A stretch of 17,377 bases of DNA, taken from Arachnopeziza araneosa (taxonomy: Eukaryota > Ascomycota > Leotiomycetes > Helotiales > Arachnopezizaceae). Every line of letters starts with the position of its first letter. The first letter of the stretch is position 1. The notes under the pieces were generated by a model. The model was not told where the DNA came from. It made no database searches and saw only the letters and a program-made list of their open reading frames with translations. Where the stretch lies: assembly GCA_003988855.1 (NCBI GenBank), contig QYAI01000262.1, forward strand, positions 1 to 17,377, given 5' to 3'. Shown piece by piece: positions 11,302 to 17,377 of the stretch. The position numbers were made by a program, and so were the translations under genes.

Positions 11302-12161
11302 ATGAGGTTTCTATGCCTGCCGGGTGCTTATGGAAATGCAAAGGTACGCAGCTTACACAGCAATTTCTGTCGTCTGCTCTGACATGGTCTACAGAACTTC
11401 GAGGTACAGTTGGGTATGCAAGTTATTCACAATCTAATTACATCCAACTCCATTGCATCGCGCTGACCATCGCAGCGCCCTTTGTGAAAGAGATGACCAA
11501 AGATGGCACGGCAACATTCTACTTTGCTCAAGGAACCAACAAATGCAGCCCTCCACCAGGCTTTGACGACTACTTCGGTCCTCCTCCACACTACCGATTC
11601 ATTGAGTATGACGGTATCAAGCAGAACGATGTCCTTGAACGAGTCCGTGATTTCCCGGAAGGCGAAAATGCAGAAGACGTTCTCCGAGAACTCATGCCAC
11701 AAGGAGACGAAGATATCCGAAAGAGCGTGAAGAAGGCCCTCAATGCTCTCTACGCAGCGATGGAAGAGTATGGTCCGTTTGACGGTATTGTGGGATACTC
11801 CGAGGGAACTGTCATTGGCGGAACTTTGATCATGGACGAACGACGCCGTTATGAGGAAGAGGGACGACCCAGGCAAATTAAGAGAGCAGTTTTCTTCAAT
11901 GGGTGGCCGCCGCTCAATCCACATTCGAATCATGTTTTGCTGTCTGATACAATGTCTGGCCAAGGAATCGATATCCCAACCCTTCATTGCACAGGGGCAG
12001 ATGATCCATATCTCCATGGAGCAATAGCGCTTTTCAACATCTGTGATCCGGATTCTGCAATACTTTTCGACCACGGGAAGGGACATACGATACCCAGAGA
12101 TATCCTTACATTGAAGGAATTAGGAGAAGATGTGCGTGGGATGGGCGCTGCAAGTTTTTGA
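11302..12161 (+). CDS. FSH-family serine hydrolase, putative PKS-releasing thioesterase (LovG-like)
   Basis: Alpha/beta-hydrolase of the FSH1/serine hydrolase family. In lovastatin biosynthesis the family member LovG releases the chain from the HR-PKS LovB and edits stalled intermediates; a like role here is inferred from the divergent pairing with an HR-PKS lacking its own release domain. Exons are 11302-11343, a 19-nt microexon 11395-11413, and 11476-12161, giving 248 aa, a usual FSH length. The splice model restores an N-terminus MRFLCLPGAYGNAKNFEVQL followed by APFVKEM, collinear with the family; an unspliced frame from 11313 would give a nonsense N-terminus. Triad candidates: Ser129 in GYSEG, Asp197 in TGADDPY, His224 in GKGHTIPR. 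Position 7, usually His in the family's LHG oxyanion loop, is Pro. No signal peptide or membrane segment is seen, so it is probably cytosolic. Confidence 0.92.
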
Positions 12162-12549
12162 TTTGGCATAGTCAACTGACAATATCCAACCTCATAATCT
12201 ACACATCTATCCAAGTTTACATTTTTCACATATTGTGCAAGGAGTACAGAGATAACTTGGATGACCTCGGTACTTGGAAGGATTAAAGTTTAAGGTCGTA
12301 TGCGCGTAATTGATAAGCTCACAGCTTCCTTTTAGGGCAGAGGGTTCCCTGTTCTGCACGTTTTCCAAGTTAAATTTATCTTAAATTTCACGTGTCAAGT
12401 CATCCTCGGGACCGCATCTTCCTCGAATCGTTTCTTCCACTCGTCCAGTTTCTGTCTTCATAGACTCAGTTGTCAAGTTAGAGAATGTCTGCGAATTTTA
12501 TTCTACCATGTCAGCAATCTCAAATCTTCAGATAAGCTTCTCCGACTTG

Positions 12550-12580
12550 CCTGATTTCATGGATTGCTTCATGAATCAGG
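12550..12580. repeat. Imperfect inverted repeat (hairpin)
   Basis: CCTGATTTCATG at 12550-12561 pairs with CATGAATCAGG at 12570-12580 with one bulged base and an 8-base loop. It lies about 390 bp beyond the FSH hydrolase stop codon. No T-run or gene end is attached to it, so no function is assigned. Confidence 0.7.
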
Positions 12581-13373
12581 CATCTGGTAATCTAATCTAC
12601 TGATCATAAGCGTGCAGATGTCAAGCATGGCGATTATCCGAATGAAAGGGAGCTCTGTTTCGCGCAATATGGCATAGTAGGGCAGGTCATCCCGCCAAAA
12701 GCCCCTCAATTGATCCGACTGGTTTACTTCACAACCAGAAGTGTTTTGGTTCAGATGACAACACCTACCTTCTTCATACGCCAGAATGATCGACAGAAAC
12801 GATATCGATTAACCTGCATCGAAAGATCCTGTTATACTGTCAGCTGTCACCTCAGAAGGTCTTCATTGTGTGAATACTACAGTCTTATCTTTCAGGTATT
12901 CAATTGACTAGTTGATTCATGGAAAGCCTTGACAACTTCTTCCACCCCCACGACATGATTCCACTACGAACAGACGCCATCCGGGGTTTTCTTGCCGGAT
13001 GGCAGGGAACAAGCGGCCTCTGCCGAAGTGCTCAGCTGCTGCACCTCGCACTTCGTACTCGCAACACACTTCGGATTCTAAGCCCACCTTCACCAGCGTC
13101 AACCTCGGACTGGGTTTGTAAGTTGATATGTCTTGCTGATGACGCCGCATGAACATCAAGCAGCATTCGAAATAGGTATGAGGATAGAGTCGCATTTACG
13201 GGCGTTGCTTGATTGTCATTGCACCACGATTAAACCGAGCTTCGTTTCTCTAGCTGTACAACAGTGTCTTCAAATATCCAATATGCATCCACTCATCTTC
13301 TTGTTATGTTTGGCTTTTTCCCAAGATAATACTTAGAAAATAAAAACTGGATTCATTCACTTGCATTTCTGTC

Positions 13374-13431
13374 GCTTCAGCTATGTTTCGCTACAACACG
13401 CTTTAAACATAGCTTGCTGAACAGCTGAAGC
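13374..13431. repeat. Nested inverted repeats
   Basis: Two perfect 9-bp arm pairs are nested: GCTTCAGCT (13374-13382) with AGCTGAAGC (13423-13431), and GCTATGTTT (13380-13388) with AAACATAGC (13405-13413). The left arms share three bases, so the two stems cannot both form in full. The structure lies about 95 bp beyond the premature end of the esterase fragment and might be a remnant of a small mobile element or of a rearrangement junction. Confidence 0.7.
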
Positions 13432-13524
13432 TTGAAACCCGGGAAAAGATAATATATTAAAATTACCACTAAAAGTATGAGTATGATTGATTTCACTTTT
13501 CAGCGCCTATGTCAGGAAAACTAT

Positions 13525-14202
13525 CTAATAATCATCCAACCTGGTTGGATTTCCTGCGGCGTATTTGCTCCCGAGAGTGTATCCGCCGCCATGGAGCCAG
13601 ATGACGACCGGAGCGTGCTTCTTGTTATGCACATGTCTCCCGTCGAAAACCACTCTGGGCACAACGAGATCCAGGAAAAGACAGTCTTCGTTTTCGTTGC
13701 TGGCCCCCGGATTCAACGACAGTGCACCCAGCTGCCAGCTTGCAAATGCTTGTGGGCAGATGTTTCCATACGTTCCGTTTTGGACACCCGCAGACCGGTT
13801 TCTCAATGGAGCTTCCGTAGCTGCGAAGCGTAGGCTGCCGAGTGGCGTGGCGGCGTAGCGGATGTTGCTGAAGTTGTAGTACACATTGCTCTGAGTTGAC
13901 TAGCAAAAAGTCAGTCTCTAGTCATGACTTTCTTCACTCTGAGCGTAGTGATTGAAGACAATGACAACGAGGTTCAGACTTGATTGAATTTCCCGATATG
14001 TGTGAGTGACACAGATCCTTGCCACGATCAAGCAGCAACTTACAATGGACAGAGAAGCTGAATGTACAGCGTATCCGAGATCAACAGTAGGCAAACTACC
14101 AGCTGCAGTCGAAGTACCGGTCGATGCCGAACCGCCCACAACTGTCGGGACCAAGGTACTCAGAAGTAGCCACCTCCAGGCGCCGAAAATTGACTTTCCC
14201 AT
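13525..14202 (-). pseudogene. Truncated secreted type-B carboxylesterase/lipase
   Basis: N-terminal fragment of the fungal type-B carboxylesterase family (esterases, lipases and cholinesterase-like hydrolases, normally about 550-600 aa). Exon 1 (14202-14044) encodes a probable signal peptide, MGKSIFGAWRWLLLSTLVP, followed by a Gly/Ser/Thr-rich stretch and VDLGYAVHSAS. An intron of about 153 bp (14043-13891, donor GTAAGT, acceptor CTCAG) joins in frame to the family block YYNFSNIRYA. Exon 2 continues through NEDCLFLDLVVP and the oxyanion motif WLHGGGYTLGSKYAAGNP. After that it leaves the family pattern and stops at 13525. The GESAG-type nucleophile elbow, the acidic residue and the His are absent, and I find no continuation down to 12162. 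The roughly 175-residue product could be secreted but cannot be a working esterase. The exact acceptor is less certain; one at 13901 (TTGCTAG) is also in frame. Confidence 0.8.
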
Positions 14203-14805
14203 TCTTCCAGGTCTTCAACACGAACTCAATAGCACGAAGAGAAATTCGGTGAGAGGAAGAGCGAGGAGGGAAGCACTCCCTTTCAAGATGCGAAATCATC
14301 TTTCGTCTCCACCCGATCCGTCATCTACGAGGCGGCGCAGAGCAACATCGATATGGCCTCGGGGAGACCCCGCGACCCGGCCGACTCCACTTCCCGTGCA
14401 ACGGTCCACCCGCTGGCATGCGCGAACCCAGGGTACACTGGCATCTGAGGTAGACTTGTCTGCTTCGTTTCTTGGGTCCTAGCCTGAATCTGGAGGATTG
14501 ATATTGATTTTTTTTGGGTGTTGGTTGGAAGCGCCAATAGGAGGGTATCCCTTCTTCCGTTCCTGCATGCTAATGTAGGTACTGCACTAGAGAGCCCAGG
14601 GTTAAGCGAGGCCAGCGATAATCCGCTTGTTGGTTTTGTTATGTAGAAGTACTCATCCGATGTTGGAGGAAAGCTCTCAGGGCGTTAATTGCAGTACCCA
14701 GATAGCCGAGCTGCTATCCGAGATCTCATCCATCCTGATCAGATGAAATCTATTTACAATTTTATAAAACTTGAGAGTCTAGATAATCGACCATTAAATG
14801 AACTC
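14203..14805. other. Intergenic region between broken esterase and rhodopsin-like gene
   Basis: This 603-bp gap is the upstream side of the esterase fragment and the downstream side of the rhodopsin-like gene, both on the minus strand. Open frames crossing 14006-14482 (plus) and 14325-14537 (minus) show no family motif. There is a run of eight T at 14508-14515. I see no RNA gene or repeat. Confidence 0.5.
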
Positions 14806-16248
14806 TTAGAACTTTGTTGGCATATTCCAAACATGCTCTAATTCCCGAACAATACTGTCCCTACTCGGCCCATTGTGATCTCCTCTCAGTGGCCGCTGCT
14901 GCGAAATGGAAACACTGACAGTCTTGATGATATTCTTTCCATTCATGTTGTCGTTCAAGATATCCTTTAAATCCTCCCTCAGAATACCATTTTCGCTACC
15001 TGAATCATTATTTTTATTATCCGTTCCTTTTCTTCTCCCATTCCAACACGCGGTGGTATTCGTCCCACTTGGCAGTTCAATGTCGCTGCGACTATGCAAT
15101 TCAAAAGGCCCTCCACGCTGTATAGATCCCAACTTGGAGAGTCGGGTACTCTTCTTCCCATAAGTGCCAGAAGGTGCTCTCGTTCGACCGCTCTTGTAAT
15201 CTGTAGGTGCGGAAGATGTAGATAGGAAGCCAGGGGTTATCTTTCGAAGGAGTGGTCGAATACACGGTGCTGAGGCACAGAATATTCCAGTGTTGATTTC
15301 AATGGAACTCCAGATTACCTTGTCGTAACCGTTCCCTAATTTCATCAGTTCTCTCTCTAAGAAAAGGGCAGGAAAAGCATTACAGGTAACATCTTTGTTG
15401 GTCGAGAGCGTGATGGCTCGAGACACTCGTACAGCTGCGGTAATGATGACAAGCAGACCGAGACTTGCAACTGCGATAAGATAAATCTTTTGCTTTTTTG
15501 CCATCTGCAGGCCAACTTCAATATAATTAGCTTCGAAACCTGTGGAGATAGACAGATCTACATACAGATTCGTGGAATGGCAAAACTCATTAGCAGAAGG
15601 TCAGCCAAGATGTTACAAATGGCCGATGCCAGAATGATGGGATTCGCTGGCAAGCATTGAGAACCACCAAGTTTCCAAGCATCACTGATCGGGTGGCAAC
15701 GGAAAGCTGCGATCAGCTCGATAGGAATAAATGTCATGAACAAGAATCCTATCATCCAAAACACAGTTCTCTTGGCAGTACGGTCTTGGAATATTCGCAT
15801 GTAGAACAAACAGATGCCGACCTTGGTGATGAAAAGTACGAATTGATCTATAAGTTGAGCGCCATAACCGATCCTCAAACTGGACATCACATCACTCTTT
15901 GGTGTGAATTTGGCATGATAACCGAGACCATAAGTGGTAAGAACGCCGTTGATTGCTGCTAGTGCAATGCTCCCAAGCTATAATTCCAATTGTCAACTCA
16001 TAAATCGGACTAATTGTTATGAGACTACGTACACATGCAACTGCTATGCAGGAGTCATCGAATCCCCAATTCTTGAGGATAAAACCCCTTGTATATAGAC
16101 GTCCAAAGGTAAAGATTGTGCCCAAGAAGGTCGGAACAAGAGTTCCAACTAAGACTTGAGGAACCCGAGAATCGGGGGGACTTGGTACCTGTGAGGATGT
16201 AAGTTTTGAGAGTCAAGTATGGATCGACAACCGGCTTACAGGAGACAT
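14806..16248 (-). CDS. Fungal rhodopsin-like seven-helix integral membrane protein (PTH11-related/SAT4-like)
   Basis: Member of the large Pezizomycotina family often annotated as rhodopsin-domain or integral membrane protein and related to PTH11-type receptors; most members have no assigned ligand. Exons are 16248-16240 (only 9 nt, encoding MSP), 16188-16033, 15977-15566 and 15515-14806; introns are 50-55 bp, giving 428 aa. The start at 16248 is chosen because it alone brings the 5' exon into frame; an ATG at 16345 reads out of frame. Helices are at about 11-37, 46-74, 93-118, 125-147, 165-190, 200-225 and 255-275. Family marks are FGRLYTRG, the GFDD motif after helix 1, KVGICLFYMRIF, Cys149/Cys163 as a likely extracellular disulfide, and WSSIEINTGIFCASAPCIRPLLR-like sequence in helix 7. 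The third intron uses a TTGAAG acceptor after a GCTAAT branch site; the nearer CACAG would leave only 26 bp. A polar Ser/Asn/Gly-rich tail of about 150 residues is presumably cytosolic. Confidence 0.85.
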
Positions 16249-16454
16249 TGGAAGGAAATCCATAAAATACAGACCCAAGAAACGAGGTGGGGCAGCAGTT
16301 TAAGAAACCAGCGTTAGCCAAAGCTTCATCTGGAGATTTGATCATCTATGTGAGAGGTCACGGCTACACAGTAAAGACGTGTGAACAGTGACTCTATTAT
16401 TTCAAGAAGGTAAAGCTACCGAGTAAAGGAAGTCGAAGTCTGCAGTTATATGTT

Positions 16455-16493
16455 CCTTCGTACGAAGGCATACCGAAGTATGCGAAGTATGCC
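16455..16493. repeat. Palindrome plus tandem/inverted repeat block
   Basis: The 14-bp perfect palindrome CCTTCGTACGAAGG occupies 16455-16468. It overlaps the inverted pair GGCATAC (16467-16473) and GTATGCC (16487-16493). Between and within these lie two tandem copies of CGAAGTATG at 16474-16482 and 16483-16491. The core TCGTACGA appears again at 16513-16520. This is a self-complementary block able to fold into alternative hairpins. Confidence 0.8.
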
Positions 16494-16520
16494 GAGGCGC
16501 GGTAATGTCTTCTCGTACGA

Positions 16521-16575
16521 CTTCGTCATTGTTGACCTTCGTCATGTTGATGCTTGTCCCTTTGTCATGTTGATG
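16521..16575. repeat. Degenerate 16-bp direct repeats (three copies)
   Basis: Three related units start at 16521, 16537 and 16560: CTTCGTCATTGTTGAC, CTTCGTCATGTTGATG and CTTTGTCATGTTGATG. The last two share the 12-mer GTCATGTTGATG exactly (16541-16552 and 16564-16575). The spacing is uneven (16 and 23 bp), as in a decaying minisatellite. Confidence 0.8.
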
Positions 16576-16602
16576 TTCGTAGCCGAGCATGACCGAGCTT
16601 AG

Positions 16603-16620
16603 CTTAGGCACGTGCCTAAG
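16603..16620. repeat. 18-bp perfect palindrome with a CACGTG core
   Basis: CTTAGGCACGTGCCTAAG is a perfect 18-bp palindrome centred on CACGTG, the E-box core bound by basic helix-loop-helix factors. It lies about 355 bp upstream of the rhodopsin-like start codon. It may be a regulator site or, given the repeat cluster beside it, a terminus of a small non-autonomous element. Confidence 0.85.
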
Positions 16621-17291
16621 GGTCCAACCCGTGACAATCTACGTACAAAAGATCTTATAAACCACGCGAGGATAGCGTTAGATTTCCAGTCAAATTTTAC
16701 CCCAGGCATCCCATCTATTGACATTCCATTTCTCCTTGTTCTAGCGCTCAAACCAGCTGTTCTCTTCTCCTTCGACTTGTTCTCATTGGACGATGCATCG
16801 AAGCGGCTTGACTGGGATGCACGCTTCAGGAGTAGTTTCAAGAGCCCTCTCCTCTGTGCCACTCTGACCCAAGTTTGCAGGATAAAATTCCAGGATTCCG
16901 GAAGATGAGATGACTGCGAGATGAACCGATCGCTGAACTCGTGGAAGGAAGGAATACGAATGTCTCAGCGCCGCACTATATTTTTGGAACTAACGCATGG
17001 AGATGCTCCCGCTCATCATCCCCGGCGCATGAGGTAACGTCTGGCACAAATCAAACCCAGCGTGTTGGAAACATGCTCGCCTGTGATTTTCTGTGGGCAT
17101 GCTGCCTTGAACAGAATGATTCCTACACATTTATCCGGATTCCTTGTACGGCGCAGGTACATTTGATCAAGTATTTTGCTAGCTCCATGTTGGCTACCAA
17201 ACAATTCGGTTCGGTAGTACTAACCGAAGTCCCGCTTGAAAACACGCCCCGCACCGAAACACGCGAAGACGCGTTCTTCCATCCACACAAA

Positions 17292-17377
17292 ATGAGTGAG
17301 AAATCGATCAAATCGCAGCGAATTACTATGGCAGTTGATGCAATAGAACGGGGAGAATTCACAGATTACGCTAGTGC
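17292..17377 (+). CDS. Start of a pogo/Fot1-like transposase (psq helix-turn-helix), cut by the window edge
   Basis: From the ATG at 17292 the frame is open to the last base, giving 28 complete codons. The peptide, beginning MSEKSIKSQRITMAVDAIER and continuing into GEFTDYAS, matches the pattern at the N-terminus of fungal pogo/Fot1-type (Tc1-mariner superfamily) DDE transposases: a basic leader, an alternating hydrophobic first helix, then a Gly-x-Phe turn leading into Ala-rich helix 2 of the psq DNA-binding domain. In the family this is followed by a CENP-B-type HTH and a DDE nuclease domain, which would lie outside the window. Whether the element is intact cannot be told. The call rests on a short peptide; another psq-HTH DNA-binding protein is the alternative. 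Confidence 0.6.
   Translation, partial: MSEKSIKSQRITMAVDAIERGEFTDYAS

Larger units (their letters stand above)
12162..13524. other. Intergenic region without a recognisable gene
   Basis: These 1,363 bp lie between the stop codons of the FSH hydrolase and the broken esterase, which converge. No frame encodes a protein I recognise; the longest open stretches (for example 12919-13152 plus and 12917-13195 minus) overlap on opposite strands and lack family motifs. The region holds an imperfect hairpin at 12550-12580 and nested inverted repeats at 13374-13431. It becomes AT-rich around 13440-13510, directly after the esterase breaks off. Confidence 0.5.
16249..17291. other. Intergenic region with repeats, upstream of the rhodopsin-like gene
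   Basis: About 1 kb without a convincing gene. Its left part should contain the promoter of the rhodopsin-like gene. Positions 16440-16620 are packed with palindromes and short direct repeats, listed separately. Open frames at 16612-16908 (plus) and 16599-16862 (minus) overlap antisense to each other and match no family I know. Near 17205-17232 an interrupted palindrome (TTCGGT ... AACCGAA around AGTACT) precedes the transposase start and may mark the element's end. Confidence 0.5.

Noticed and set aside
11427..12086. 219-residue open frame antisense to the hydrolase
   Set aside because: It is a shadow of the FSH hydrolase coding exon; it has no family motif, while the sense frame has a full catalytic triad.
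14006..14482. 158-residue plus-strand open frame overlapping the esterase 5' end
   Set aside because: Low-complexity Arg/Pro/Ser composition with no motif; the antisense esterase exon with a signal peptide explains this sequence better.
15516..15565. Alternative 26-bp intron ending at CACAG in the rhodopsin-like gene
   Set aside because: It keeps frame but is shorter than fungal introns can normally be; the 50-bp version has a branch site and gives a better family match before helix 6.
16055..16345. 96-residue minus-strand frame starting at 16345 as the N-terminus of the rhodopsin-like protein
   Set aside because: Its frame does not join to the helix-1 coding sequence across the GTAAGC intron; the ATG at 16248 does, in phase 0.
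16599..16908. Overlapping sense and antisense frames (98 and 87 residues)
   Set aside because: Neither shows a recognisable motif or signal, and they lie next to the repeat cluster; no support for a gene.

Overview
The window is nuclear DNA of a filamentous ascomycete (Pezizomycotina). The evidence is multi-exon genes with very short introns (44-62 bp) that have GTAAGT/GTATGT/GTACGT-type donors and CTAAC-like branch sites, plus families typical of these fungi: an iterative highly reducing polyketide synthase (HR-PKS), an FSH-type serine hydrolase, a fungal rhodopsin-like membrane protein and a pogo-type transposase start. The species cannot be named from the sequence.

Layout. Positions 1-1590 are AT-rich with no intact gene and look like decayed repeat or transposon-flank DNA. 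Positions 1591-2407 are a more GC-rich non-coding stretch downstream of the PKS. Positions 2408-9417 (minus strand) hold a complete six-exon HR-PKS with domains KS-AT-DH-(pseudoKR linker)-ER-KR-ACP. It is 2,255 residues long and has no methyltransferase or release domain. Positions 9418-11301 form a 1.9-kb divergent intergenic region with a 14-bp tandem repeat. Positions 11302-12161 (plus strand) hold a three-exon FSH hydrolase resembling the discrete thioesterases, such as LovG, that work with HR-PKSs. Positions 12162-13524 have no gene that I recognise. Positions 13525-14202 (minus) hold a broken type-B carboxylesterase: signal peptide and HGGGY oxyanion motif are present, but the part that would carry the catalytic serine is lost. 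Positions 14806-16248 (minus) hold a four-exon seven-helix fungal rhodopsin-like protein. Positions 16440-16620 are a dense cluster of palindromes and short repeats. At the right edge, from 17292, the first 28 codons of a pogo/Fot1-like transposase (psq helix-turn-helix) run off the window.

How the genes may work together. The PKS and FSH hydrolase are divergently paired and probably co-regulated. The synthase would build a reduced, unmethylated linear polyketide on its ACP, and the hydrolase would release it or edit stalled chains. No transcription factor, P450, transporter or oxidoreductase is visible, so this is either a two-gene locus or the visible part of a larger cluster. Repeat-like DNA at both ends and a truncated esterase suggest a rearranged accessory region.

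Gene models were spliced by hand. Every junction given keeps the reading frame and joins family-typical motifs, but none has transcript support.
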